A program made the position numbers and the translations under genes. A model generated the notes under the pieces. The model worked only from the letters and a program-made list of their open reading frames with translations, did no database searches and was not told the DNA's origin. Shown here in pieces: positions 31,164-40,770 of a stretch of DNA of 42,635 bases. How positions within the stretch are numbered: position 1 is the first letter of the stretch; every line of letters begins with the position of its first letter. The stretch comes from Verrucomicrobiota bacterium (lineage in GTDB: Bacteria > Verrucomicrobiota > Verrucomicrobiia > JADLBR01). The stretch is taken from contig JAKQKQ010000192.1 in the NCBI GenBank assembly GCA_029560585.1, positions 1 through 42,635 of the forward strand, in the 5' to 3' direction.

Positions 31164-34100
31164 ATGCCAGGTATTCAGCTGTGGGAGGCGAGGCTGTCAT
31201 GGACAAGGGCCTCTAGTGACCGCCGCCGATGGCGGTCGGCAGTCGCGTGCGTTTTAGCTTTCGCATGGGGTGCGGCGCACTCCGGCGCGCAGGTCCGCAT
31301 CAACGAAGTTGTCGCGGCAAACTCCGATCGACTCCTGCAACGCGAGGCGCCAGGCTACCCCAAGCTCGGCACGACCACCCCATGGCGTCTCCCCGCGTTC
31401 AATGACGCGCCGTGGAAAACGGGCAACGGCCCCTTCGGCTTCGGTTCCTTTTCCAATGTGACGCTGGGCGTCAACACGTCTGGCACCATGCAGAACAAGG
31501 CCCCCGTGCTCTACGTGAGAAAAGCGTTTTCCGCCACGTCGGGGCAGGCCTCCTCAACCAACGAACTGCAGCTGGTCACCCGCTACAACGACGGATTCAT
31601 CGCGTTCATCAACGGCGTCGAGGTGGCCCGGCGGAACATGGGCAACACCGACATGTTCGCTTACCGGGACCAGACCGCGTTCAACACGAACAAGCCCCAC
31701 GTCGCGGCGGAAACGATCGGCCTCGGCGCCGCCAACACGAGGCTGGTCACGGGCATCAACCTCCTTTCCATACAGACTCACAACAAATCACTCACCGGAA
31801 ACGACGGGGCCAATTTCCTCTCCATGGCCGATCTGCGCATCGCGGGCGCCACGCCCACCACCCTCGTTACCAACAACAGCTCGTGGAAGTACTACGTGGG
31901 CCTGATGGAGCCCTCCGGTGGCGTCGTGGACTACGGGCTGCTCGGCGGCGTCCCCGACACGGCGGCCTGGGCGACGCTAGGATTCAACGACTCGCCCTGG
32001 CCAGTCGCCAATGGCCCCTTCGGCATCGAGGGCGCCGACCCGCCCGACTACGCCCTCGGCTGTAACCTGTACGCCGAGATGTGCGGCATCACCCCTTCAC
32101 TCTACACCCGCACGCTCTTCGTTGCCACCACCGCCGAGGCCGCCAGCACGAACGCGCTGCAGCTCCAGATCGACTATGACGACGGCGCCATCGTCTACCT
32201 GAACGGTCGCGAGGTCGCCCGACGCAACATCGGCGTCACAAATACCATCACCGCCCACGACGCGCTCGCCACGACCAACCACGATGCCAACGGCGACAAC
32301 GGCGGAACGGTCTCAGGCGCCGCGGTGAACCTCACGCTCGGCGCCGCCAACACCCTCCTGGCGGGCGGCAACAACGTCCTCGCCGTGCAGTTGCACAATG
32401 GCTCGTTGACCAACGACGACCTGATAGCCCGCGTCACGCTCAGCACCACCGGCCCGGGCGCCCGAACCCTCGTCGCGCCCGACGCCTCCGCACACTATTT
32501 CGTCGGCACCGGGGAACCCTTGCCGGACGAAGCCGAGGAGGACGTCGACGTCGAGGAGGACACGCCCGATTCGGAGGGGGACTGGATCGAGCTGTATAAT
32601 GCCGGCGCCCAAGCAGTGAACCTCATTGGGTGGTCTCTCACCGACGACCCCGACGTGCCTCGCAAATGGTATTTCCCCGCGGGAAGCAGCATCCCGGCGG
32701 GCGGCTACCTCATCGTCATGGCCACGGGGTTCGACGTCGGGCCCGCCAACGGCGCCACTTACCTCCACACGAATTTCAAACTCGATACCGGCGGCGAGTA
32801 CCTGGGCCTTGTGGACAACTCCGGCGCGGTCGTCAGCGAAATCGACTGCCCGAAGCAGAGTTTCTTCCACTCGTACGCGCGAAACGCGTCCGGCCAATTC
32901 GAGTACTCCGACACCGCGACGCCCGGCGCAGCCAACGCCGGGACCACCTATGCGGCAATCACCTCACGCCCGGATTTCAATTTCCCCGGCGGCTTCTACG
33001 ACGCCTCCGTTTCCGTGCAACTGACCTCGCCTGACCCGGCCGCGACGATTCGCTACACCCTCGACGGCAGCGAGCCGACGGCATCGACCGGCACCCTCTA
33101 CGGCGGCGCGATCTCGGTCACGTCCAACGCCGTCGTCCGCGCACGATGCTTCAAGGCGGGCGAGATCCCGTCCGCCACACGGACGCACACGTATCTCGTC
33201 GCCCAGAACGCTGCGAAAAGATCGATCCCGGCCATCTGCGTGGCATCGGATCCCGTCCTGTCGATCTATGGCCCCAACGCCGTCGGAGGCCCGACGAACG
33301 GGCAGGGCATCATGGCCATCAAAGGCGGCGGCTATCCCACCAATGGCACGTGGGACTTCCTCGGTAACACGTCGGCATTCAACATGCCCTTGCTGAAAGG
33401 GCGATCGGCCGAGAAGCCATCATCCCTCGAGTTCTACCCCACCAACGGCACCCCGCTGCGCACAGACTTCGGTTATCGTATCTCGGGCAGCGGCCACGCC
33501 CGCCCGCGCTACGTCCTGACCAACGCCCCGCCGGTCCGCTTCACCCCGGGCAACTTCACCCAGAAGCCGTCCTTCAACCTCTTCTTCCGCGACGAGCTCG
33601 GCGACAGCCCGGAGAATTATCCCTTCTTCCCGGGCAACCCCGTCACGAAGTTCGAGGACGTCCGCCTCCGCGCGGGCAAGAACGATATCCAGAACCCGTT
33701 CATCCGGGACGAGCTGATGCGCCGGATATACATCGGCACCGGCCAGGAGGGCAGCCGCGGCATCTTCACCACCCTCTATATCAACGGGGTATTCAAGGGA
33801 TACTACAATCTCTGCGAGCACCTCCGTGAGGGTTTCATGCAGCAGCACTACAACAGCTCGGCCTCCTGGGATGTCCGCCAGGTCGGCGAATTCGTCAGCG
33901 GCGACACCATCCACTGGAACAGCATGATCGCCTATCTCCGCGCCAGCAATCTCTCGAATCTCACGGCGTACGGCGGAGTCCACAACTACCTCGATGTGGA
34001 CAACTACATCGATTACCTCCTCGTCAATATCTTCGCCGCCACGTGGGACTGGCCCAACAACAACTGGGTCGCCGCGCACGAGCGGACCGATGCCGGGCGC

Positions 34101-36680
34101 TGGCGCTTCTACATGTGGGACGCGGAGGGCGGATTCGGGCCGGGCAACAGCATCCCCAGAAACCCGGCCCTGTACGACATTTTCATCGGGGACACCAACG
34201 GGGACGGCATCGCCGAAGCCTCGGAGGCCGGATCGAAGCTCGACATCGGGACGGCGGCCAAGACCACCACGAGCCAATACATCCCCGCCATCTATACCCT
34301 GCTGAAGGTCTCGCCCGAATTCCGCCTGCGCTTCGCCGATCGGGCGGCGAAACACTTCTTCCACGGGGGTTGCCTGACCAAGGCCAGCATGGAGGGGATC
34401 TACCTTTCGCTACGCGATGACATCAACCCGATCATGAAGGACACGATCAACCAGTACGTGAACGGGGCCTTCTACACCAACTGGATCTACACGAACACGA
34501 GGCGGATCGAGACGTTCGCGCAACTGACCCAGTACGGCCTGTGGCCCGCAACCCTCGCTCCCGAATTCGGGCAGCACGGCGGCGAGATCGAGGCGAACAC
34601 ATGGATGAGCATCACCAACCTCAATGCATCCGGCACCATCTACTACACCACGAACGGCACCGACCCCCGCACCGCGGGAGGCGGCATCGCGGGCACCCTG
34701 TACACCGGTCCCGTGAGGTTGCCCTCATCCACCATCCTTCAGGCGCGCGTGCTCGGCACCGGGGGCGAATGGAGCCCCCTCCAAGATGCCACCTTCCTCG
34801 TGCCCGTGCCCGTCCCCATCTTCCTCCCCCCGACCAATGCGGACTGGACGGCCGATGCAAACTGGAACAGTTCGCCGGGCCCCTACCCCAACGGCGCCGG
34901 CAAGTCGGTCATCATCAATGCCCCCGGCTATACGAATCGCGATATAAGCATCCGGGCTCCCGTCACCATCGGCTCCATCCAGTTCGAGCAGGACGATACC
35001 CCGTACCGAAATAAGATACGCGACCGAAGCGTCGATAACACGCTCACGTTTGATGGATCGTCCGGGCCGGCATCGATCATCGTCAATGGCACTGGCGTGG
35101 GCTATGTCGAATTCGAGATCGGCGCCGACGTGATTCTGGACTCCGACCTGCGCCTGGAGGTCAACAACATCGACGGCGATCTGGCGTACGGTGCCCTCCG
35201 TCTCAGGGCCAACTGGCGCGGCACGGGAGGCCTGATCAAGGACGGCTATGGACTGGCCGCGCTCACGGGCGACAGCAAGACCTATACGGGGGAGACCGTC
35301 GTCAACCAGGGCGTGCTCCAGATCACGCAGCCCGCCACCCCGACCCAGAGCTCCGCGATACGCGTGAACCCCGGCGGACAGCTGCGCCTAACCTCGGTCG
35401 GCACCGCGGCATCACCCAGCGTCCACACCTTCGGCGGCGATATAACGCTCAACAGCCTCGGCCGTGGCGGCCCCATCCCCGAGCAAAGCCACTACGGCAT
35501 CCTCGGCGCACTCCGCTACGATCCAGAGACCGACGACAGCTGGGCCATTATCACCAATCGGATCTTCGTCGCCGGGCCATCCGACTTGCACGTCAACGGC
35601 ACCCTGAGCACCATGGAACTCACAGGCCCGCTCTCCGGTGACGGTGGTTTCGTCAAGACGGGCGGCGGCGCCGTCGTGCTGGGCGCGGACAGCTCCGCCT
35701 ATGTGGCGGCCCTGAGCGTCAGCAATGGCGCGCTGATCGTCAATGGTCGCGTGGGATCGGATATCCAGGTCCTCGCCAATGCCATGGTCGGCGGCAACGG
35801 ACGCGTCGGCGCGCTTGACGGGGCTGGCTCCGTGGCACTGGACAAGACGGTGCTCGTCGCCGATTCGTCCCAGGGGCTGAACTACGCGTTCGCCTTCGGC
35901 ACCAATGGCTCGCCGAACTACGCGGCCCCAGGCGCCAGCCGGAACGCGGTTCTCCGGTTGCTCTCGGGCGGTCCCGGTGGACCACCTTGCACCATCGACA
36001 TCTATCTCGATCGCCTGGCGCTCGCCGCGGGCGATCGGTTCCGCGGCGGCTTCTTTGTCGGCAGCGGCGTGAATCTCTCCGCGTTCCTGAACACGGCGAC
36101 GGTCCGATTCTTCGTGCCGAGCGACACCGGCACGCAGGTATTCGCCAGACGAACCTACGCGCCCTATGCCGGCGCGTTGCCGATCACCGTGACGACGGTT
36201 CCGGAGACGGCGGATTTCGGCGAAGGGCCCTGCAGCGGCCGCGTGCTCGAGGTCCGCGTCGCCGGACCGCCCGTCCTATACGACGAATGGATGCGCGCCA
36301 ATTTCCAACGGCCGGCCGATCAGGCGAATCCGCTGATCTCGGGCCCCCTCGCCAATCCGCAGCGCGATGGGATCGCCAACCTCATGCGCTATGCCCTCGA
36401 CATCGGGCCGGGCGACAATCCCAGGACCCGGTTGCCGAGTCTGACATTGGGCGGCGCCGCGCCCACTTTCCGGTTCCACTTTGACCCGGGAAAGAATGAC
36501 CTGGCGTACCTGGTCGAGGCCTCGGGCAATTTGATCGATTGGGGCCGGATGCTGTTTGATTCGAGATCCGACGCCGCGACCGACTGGAACGGAGACCTGC
36601 TCACCGTGCCCGATGATGACCTAGCGCCGGGCCAGCCCAGGCAGTTCTACCATCTGCGCGTCCTGTGGCTCGAGCCCTGA
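31164..36680 (+). CDS. Giant secreted CotH-family protein with lamin-tail, chitobiase-type and autotransporter-strand domains
   Basis: This is an 1838-residue extracellular protein with a signal peptide (about residues 1-43). In order: VRINEVVAANSD, the first strand of a lamin-tail domain; two related jelly-roll domains (about 55-230 and 235-430, each with YNDG/YDDG...ING/LNGxEVARRN); the lamin-tail body, GDWIELYNAGAQAVNLIGWSL near 470; and a chitobiase-type fold, ATIRYTLDGSEPTAS near 627. The CotH domain (about 680-1115) has LYINGVFKGYYNLCEHL and WRFYMWDAEGGFG. A second chitobiase-type strand set lies near 1155, and autotransporter-associated beta-strand repeats at 1220-1560 include LIKDGYGLAALTGDSKTYTG. 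A C-terminal domain carries DGIANLMRYAL. CotH domains can be protein kinases; activity here is untested. Confidence 0.87.
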   Translation: MPGIQLWEARLSWTRASSDRRRWRSAVACVLAFAWGAAHSGAQVRINEVVAANSDRLLQREAPGYPKLGTTTPWRLPAFNDAPWKTGNGPFGFGSFSNVTLGVNTSGTMQNKAPVLYVRKAFSATSGQASSTNELQLVTRYNDGFIAFINGVEVARRNMGNTDMFAYRDQTAFNTNKPHVAAETIGLGAANTRLVTGINLLSIQTHNKSLTGNDGANFLSMADLRIAGATPTTLVTNNSSWKYYVGLMEPSGGVVDYGLLGGVPDTAAWATLGFNDSPWPVANGPFGIEGADPPDYALGCNLYAEMCGITPSLYTRTLFVATTAEAASTNALQLQIDYDDGAIVYLNGREVARRNIGVTNTITAHDALATTNHDANGDNGGTVSGAAVNLTLGAANTLLAGGNNVLAVQLHNGSLTNDDLIARVTLSTTGPGARTLVAPDASAHYFVGTGEPLPDEAEEDVDVEEDTPDSEGDWIELYNAGAQAVNLIGWSLTDDPDVPRKWYFPAGSSIPAGGYLIVMATGFDVGPANGATYLHTNFKLDTGGEYLGLVDNSGAVVSEIDCPKQSFFHSYARNASGQFEYSDTATPGAANAGTTYAAITSRPDFNFPGGFYDASVSVQLTSPDPAATIRYTLDGSEPTASTGTLYGGAISVTSNAVVRARCFKAGEIPSATRTHTYLVAQNAAKRSIPAICVASDPVLSIYGPNAVGGPTNGQGIMAIKGGGYPTNGTWDFLGNTSAFNMPLLKGRSAEKPSSLEFYPTNGTPLRTDFGYRISGSGHARPRYVLTNAPPVRFTPGNFTQKPSFNLFFRDELGDSPENYPFFPGNPVTKFEDVRLRAGKNDIQNPFIRDELMRRIYIGTGQEGSRGIFTTLYINGVFKGYYNLCEHLREGFMQQHYNSSASWDVRQVGEFVSGDTIHWNSMIAYLRASNLSNLTAYGGVHNYLDVDNYIDYLLVNIFAATWDWPNNNWVAAHERTDAGRWRFYMWDAEGGFGPGNSIPRNPALYDIFIGDTNGDGIAEASEAGSKLDIGTAAKTTTSQYIPAIYTLLKVSPEFRLRFADRAAKHFFHGGCLTKASMEGIYLSLRDDINPIMKDTINQYVNGAFYTNWIYTNTRRIETFAQLTQYGLWPATLAPEFGQHGGEIEANTWMSITNLNASGTIYYTTNGTDPRTAGGGIAGTLYTGPVRLPSSTILQARVLGTGGEWSPLQDATFLVPVPVPIFLPPTNADWTADANWNSSPGPYPNGAGKSVIINAPGYTNRDISIRAPVTIGSIQFEQDDTPYRNKIRDRSVDNTLTFDGSSGPASIIVNGTGVGYVEFEIGADVILDSDLRLEVNNIDGDLAYGALRLRANWRGTGGLIKDGYGLAALTGDSKTYTGETVVNQGVLQITQPATPTQSSAIRVNPGGQLRLTSVGTAASPSVHTFGGDITLNSLGRGGPIPEQSHYGILGALRYDPETDDSWAIITNRIFVAGPSDLHVNGTLSTMELTGPLSGDGGFVKTGGGAVVLGADSSAYVAALSVSNGALIVNGRVGSDIQVLANAMVGGNGRVGALDGAGSVALDKTVLVADSSQGLNYAFAFGTNGSPNYAAPGASRNAVLRLLSGGPGGPPCTIDIYLDRLALAAGDRFRGGFFVGSGVNLSAFLNTATVRFFVPSDTGTQVFARRTYAPYAGALPITVTTVPETADFGEGPCSGRVLEVRVAGPPVLYDEWMRANFQRPADQANPLISGPLANPQRDGIANLMRYALDIGPGDNPRTRLPSLTLGGAAPTFRFHFDPGKNDLAYLVEASGNLIDWGRMLFDSRSDAATDWNGDLLTVPDDDLAPGQPRQFYHLRVLWLEP

Positions 36681-36763
36681 GCTCCCCAAGATCCCTCTTG
36701 CGGGGAAGATCGCCCCTGTCATAGCCTCCCTACTCATCGATGCCACGAAAGGACTATCACGTC

Positions 36764-37627
36764 ATGAAGAAATTCATTTGCCCGCTGATGATAACGTTGC
36801 TGGCCGGTTATGCCGGCGCCGCCGAGACCGCCGCGGATAAGCTCGGCTGGCAGCTCGCCATTCACGCGTACACCTTCAAGGAGTTCCCGATCGGCGAGGC
36901 CATAGACAAGACCGCAGGCTTGGGGCTGAAATTCATGAGCCTGTCCGGCAGCGTGAACCTCGACGGCAAAAAGCCCGTGCCCACCCAGGGGATCTCCCAG
37001 GAGGATCTGGGTGCCATCAAACAGAAGCTCTCCGCCGCCGGCATCGTCAAGGTCGTCAACTGGGGCGTCGTCAAACTTCCCCCGGACGAGGCAAAGTGCC
37101 GCGAGGTCTTCGAATTCGCCAAGAAGATGGGCACCGACACCCTGGTCTCGGAACCGGAACCCGCGGCCCTCGATATCATCGAGAAGCTCTGCAAGGAGTA
37201 TCACATGAGGGTCGCGATCCACAATCACCCGCGGCGCGAGAAAGATCCAAACTACAAGGTCTGGGATCCCGACTACGTCAGGTCGCTGGTGAAAGGCCGC
37301 GACGCCTGCATTGGCGCGTGCGCCGACACCGGCCACTGGGTCCGCTCGGGCCTCGACCCGGTCGAGTGCCTTAAGAAACTCGAGGGCCGCATCATCTGCC
37401 TCCACTTCAAGGACCTCAATGAAAAGGGCAACCCCAAGGCCCACGACGTGCCGTGGGGCACGGGAATAAGCAACGCGAAGGGCCAGTTGGCCGAACTGCA
37501 ACGCCAAGGTTTCCGCGGTGCGTTCTGCATCGAGTACGAGCACAATTGGAAGGAATCCCTCCCAGAGATCGCCCAGTGCGTTAAGTTCTTCAACGCCACG
37601 TGCGAGGAACTGGCCGGTTCCAAATAG
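36764..37627 (+). CDS. Secreted sugar phosphate isomerase/epimerase-like TIM-barrel protein
   Basis: This 287-residue xylose isomerase-like barrel has a signal peptide (MKKFICPLMITLLAGYAGA) and is predicted to be extracytoplasmic. Barrel landmarks are LAIHAYTFKEFP near 29, LVSEPEP near 126 with a Glu, VAIHNHPRRE near 148, GACADTGHWVRSG near 178 with Asp and His, IICLHFKDLNE near 208 and FCIEYEHNW near 256 with the last Glu. The substrate is unknown. The ATG at 36764 is preceded by AAAGGA. It is not a close relative of the Tat-exported homologue at 1179. Confidence 0.83.
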   Translation: MKKFICPLMITLLAGYAGAAETAADKLGWQLAIHAYTFKEFPIGEAIDKTAGLGLKFMSLSGSVNLDGKKPVPTQGISQEDLGAIKQKLSAAGIVKVVNWGVVKLPPDEAKCREVFEFAKKMGTDTLVSEPEPAALDIIEKLCKEYHMRVAIHNHPRREKDPNYKVWDPDYVRSLVKGRDACIGACADTGHWVRSGLDPVECLKKLEGRIICLHFKDLNEKGNPKAHDVPWGTGISNAKGQLAELQRQGFRGAFCIEYEHNWKESLPEIAQCVKFFNATCEELAGSK

Positions 37628-37644
37628 CGCCAGCCCACGCTGCG

Positions 37645-38730
37645 ATGCCCCAGATTTCCGCGCTGGAACCCGGAACGCGTCACCTTGGTGGTTTCGGTCG
37701 TCACCCGGCCCGCGCCCTCTCTGCGCTCATGGTTCTGGCCCCGGCCGTGGCCTCGCCACACCTGGCACAGGCGGCGGAGCCGGAGGGATCCCCGGCCAGG
37801 CCCGCCATGCTGTTCGGAGACACGAGCCGATTGGACAAACCGTTTGCGAAGGACCCCAGCGTCATCCGCTTCGCCAATCGCTATCTCATGTATTTTTCCC
37901 TGCCGCCGTTCGGCAAAGAGCGCGCCACACCGGACTCGCCCAAGGGCTGGTCCATCGGCATCGCGGAGAGCGAGGATCTGATCGGTTGGAAGAAGATCGG
38001 CGAGATGCTCTCCGAGCAAGAGTGTGACCGAAATGGCCTGTGCGCACCGGGCGCGATCATCCTCGATCGCAAAGTCCACCTCTTCTATCAGACGTATGGC
38101 AACGGACCCAAAGATGCCATCTGCCATGCGGTCAGCGAGGACGGCGTTCGGTTCACCCGCGAACCCGATAATCCGGTCTTCCGCCCGAGCGGTCCATGGA
38201 CCTCTGGCCGGGCGATCGATGCCGAAGCGCATCCGCTGGGCGATCGCCTGCTGCTCTATTTCGCGACCCGCGATCCGGGAATGAAGACCCAGATGGTCGG
38301 TGTGGCGGCCGCCCCGTTGGGATCCGCCTACGGGCGGGAGACGTGGAAACAACTGGTGGATGGCCCCATCCTAAAACCCGAGCTTCCGTGGGAGAAGCGA
38401 TGCATTGAGGCGCCCACGGTACTGACCCGGGGCAGTCGCCTGTATATGTTCTATGCCGGCGCCTATAATAATGAGCCGCAGCAGATCGGCTGCGCCACCA
38501 GCACAGACGGAGTAAAGTGGACCCGCCTTTCCGATGTACCCCTCCTGGCCAATGGCGGACCGGGCCACTGGAACGCCTCGGAATCCGGCCACCCCGGAGC
38601 CTTCGCCGACCAGGACGGACGCCACTACCTTTTCTATCAGGGTAATAACGACGGCGGAAAAACATGGTTCCTGTCCGTGTTGCGGATCAACTGGACCGAC
38701 ACTCGGCCCACGCTCGCACCCATGCCGTAA
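37645..38730 (+). CDS. Secreted five-bladed beta-propeller glycosidase-like protein (GH43/GH32/GH130 type)
   Basis: This 361-residue protein has a likely signal peptide ending near PHLAQAAEP. Propeller repeats are visible: KDPSVIRFANRYLMYFSLP near 55 (first-blade Asp), GLCAPGAIILDRKVHLFYQTY near 130, AIDAEAHPLGDRLLLYFATRD near 190, EAPTVLTRGSRLYMFYAGA near 255 and HPGAFADQDGRHYLFYQG. Blade sequences of this form occur in GH43, GH32 and GH130 and in related uncharacterised proteins, so the exact family is not fixed. The start was taken at 37645; an in-frame ATG at 37729 is possible. It lies 17 bases after the isomerase gene. Confidence 0.78.
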   Translation: MPQISALEPGTRHLGGFGRHPARALSALMVLAPAVASPHLAQAAEPEGSPARPAMLFGDTSRLDKPFAKDPSVIRFANRYLMYFSLPPFGKERATPDSPKGWSIGIAESEDLIGWKKIGEMLSEQECDRNGLCAPGAIILDRKVHLFYQTYGNGPKDAICHAVSEDGVRFTREPDNPVFRPSGPWTSGRAIDAEAHPLGDRLLLYFATRDPGMKTQMVGVAAAPLGSAYGRETWKQLVDGPILKPELPWEKRCIEAPTVLTRGSRLYMFYAGAYNNEPQQIGCATSTDGVKWTRLSDVPLLANGGPGHWNASESGHPGAFADQDGRHYLFYQGNNDGGKTWFLSVLRINWTDTRPTLAPMP

Positions 38731-38892
38731 AAGGTCCCCCCGAGGTGTGGGCTGTTGGGAGGGACGCCTTCACCCGCGACCATTCGCGCGACCTACTCGG
38801 CCAGCGCGCCCTCCCCAAAGACACCCGATGTAATGCGCCAGCAAAGGAGCATTCCTCTCGAATCCCCCCGCCACATTCGCTATGCCGCTCAC

Positions 38893-40689
38893 ATGGGCAA
38901 GTCTGCCGAGACGCTTCTGCCAGCGCTCACCCCGCCGCTCCCGGAGCGCCCCCCCAGTCAAACTACCAGAAAGGGATCTTCGCCCGTCGGTCGATCCGTC
39001 ATGCTGATGCTGGCCCTCGGCGGTGTGAGCGTGGGCGCGCCGCCGGTGACCGGCCTGAATGCGATTGCGCGCGAAGGCCAGGTTTTCCTGACATGGCACG
39101 AGGCAGAGACGCAGCGGGGCACGACGTTCAACGTTTACAGCGCGCATGAACAGATCACGACCCTGGCCAAGGCAAAGCGCATCGCGCACCACATCGAACC
39201 GCACAGCGCGCGAGACTGGTGGGAAGATCCTGCCTCGTTCAAGAAGGACGCACCTCCGGGCGAACCAATCGGGTTCATCACGATCAGCGGGGGCGAGCGC
39301 TCCAATCCCAGCGATGGCCTGTTCGTCCACACCACCGGGAATCAGAGCCGGGACCGACTGTTCTTCGCCGTGACGTGCACCGATCCCGTCGGCCACGAAG
39401 ACACGGCATTGGCCGCAGGTGCCAACTCGCTCATCCGGGGCATCCTTCCCACACCGGGCGAAATCCAGCCGATCTGGCAACGCCATGATCCGCCGCCCGG
39501 GCAGGGCTCCGGCAAGGGCATGCCCCTGTGGCTGAACCTGCACGCCAAGGGCGGCGTCGTGACCAACAGCGAATACCTCGTTTTTGGCGACGCGACGATG
39601 GGCTGGCGCGAGGGGCTGCCGTTCAAGTTCAGCGTGCGCGTGTCTAATGAGGGGATCGTCGTTCAACCGACCGATCGCGCGTGGATCAATCGTCCCCACG
39701 CGGAGGCCAGCGATTCCGGCACCCCCGCCATCTGGACATTCTGGTACGGGTACAACTCGCGGATCTACGACCGGGCGGCCATGGCCAACGGCATCCCCAC
39801 CAACTACACAGAACGGCGGAACCTGTGGATCCTCCGTTGGGTGAACAAGCGTTACGAACCAGACCCAAACCGCTGGTCTTGCTCCGGCAGTTCGATGGGC
39901 GGATGCGGTACGATCTCCTTTGGGCTGCATCACCCCGAGCTTTTCGCCGCATGCCATGCCCACGTCCCAATCGTCAGTTACACGTACTTCGGCAGGGGCA
40001 GCGCCTCGCGCCTGGAGCCATCCTGCTGGATCGGTCGCATCTCGCCTGACCTAAGAACAGGTGAAGGCGTGCCCCTGTTGGAGCGGCTGGACGGCACCCG
40101 ATTCGTCACCGAGACAAAGGCCGACCTCCCCTTCCTATTCCTTGTCAACGGCCGCCAGGACGGCTCGATCCCGTGGGAAAATAATCCCCCCTTCTATCGC
40201 GCGCTCAACGCCGCCCGCCAGGGATTCGCCGCCTACTGGGACAACGGCACGCATTCCACTGCCGGGAATGATGCCCCCGAAGACGTGAAGGCATGGAGAC
40301 AACGCTTCCGCCGTCTCCGGCTCGATCAGAGCTACCCCGCTTTTGCGAATACATCGTCGGACCGTGACTGCGGCAATGGCGCGCCGGATGACGGTGACCT
40401 GATCGGCTGGATGAACCGCGGCATGGATTGGAAAGACATCGAGGACGCCAAGGACCATTACGCGATCACTCTCCTGGCCGATTATCCCGGCATCGTGTTT
40501 CCCGTGCGAACGGACATCACGCTCCGGCGCGTCCAGAATTTCAAGACCCGACCCGCGGAAAAGCTCACCGCCCACATTGGCGATGCGGCGTCGCGCGCCA
40601 TTGCTGCCGACGCCGACGGCCACATCACGATCCGGGAGATCCTCATCCCATCCCAAGAAGGTACGCGCGTTCGCATCGAGCGCCCCTAA
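38893..40689 (+). CDS. Secreted alpha/beta-hydrolase esterase with N-terminal Fn3-like domain
   Basis: This 598-residue protein has a signal-like segment (RSVMLMLALGGVSVGA) about residues 35-50. A fibronectin-III-like part follows (VTGLNAIAREGQVFLTWHEA). The hydrolase core has a nucleophile elbow CSGSSMGGCG near residue 337, the acid Asp probably in NGRQDGSIPW and the His in WDNGTHST. This arrangement is typical of PHB depolymerase/feruloyl-esterase-like enzymes. The start is uncertain: ATGs at 38833, 38893 and 39001 are all in frame and none has a good Shine-Dalgarno; 38893 leaves a basic n-region before the hydrophobic stretch. Confidence 0.75.
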   Translation: MGKSAETLLPALTPPLPERPPSQTTRKGSSPVGRSVMLMLALGGVSVGAPPVTGLNAIAREGQVFLTWHEAETQRGTTFNVYSAHEQITTLAKAKRIAHHIEPHSARDWWEDPASFKKDAPPGEPIGFITISGGERSNPSDGLFVHTTGNQSRDRLFFAVTCTDPVGHEDTALAAGANSLIRGILPTPGEIQPIWQRHDPPPGQGSGKGMPLWLNLHAKGGVVTNSEYLVFGDATMGWREGLPFKFSVRVSNEGIVVQPTDRAWINRPHAEASDSGTPAIWTFWYGYNSRIYDRAAMANGIPTNYTERRNLWILRWVNKRYEPDPNRWSCSGSSMGGCGTISFGLHHPELFAACHAHVPIVSYTYFGRGSASRLEPSCWIGRISPDLRTGEGVPLLERLDGTRFVTETKADLPFLFLVNGRQDGSIPWENNPPFYRALNAARQGFAAYWDNGTHSTAGNDAPEDVKAWRQRFRRLRLDQSYPAFANTSSDRDCGNGAPDDGDLIGWMNRGMDWKDIEDAKDHYAITLLADYPGIVFPVRTDITLRRVQNFKTRPAEKLTAHIGDAASRAIAADADGHITIREILIPSQEGTRVRIERP

Positions 40690-40770
40690 TCGCACATCGA
40701 TGCCCTCCCAGGTTGCTGAAACACCGTCATTGCACTCGAACCGAAAAGCCCGACCCAGTATGATTTCCAC

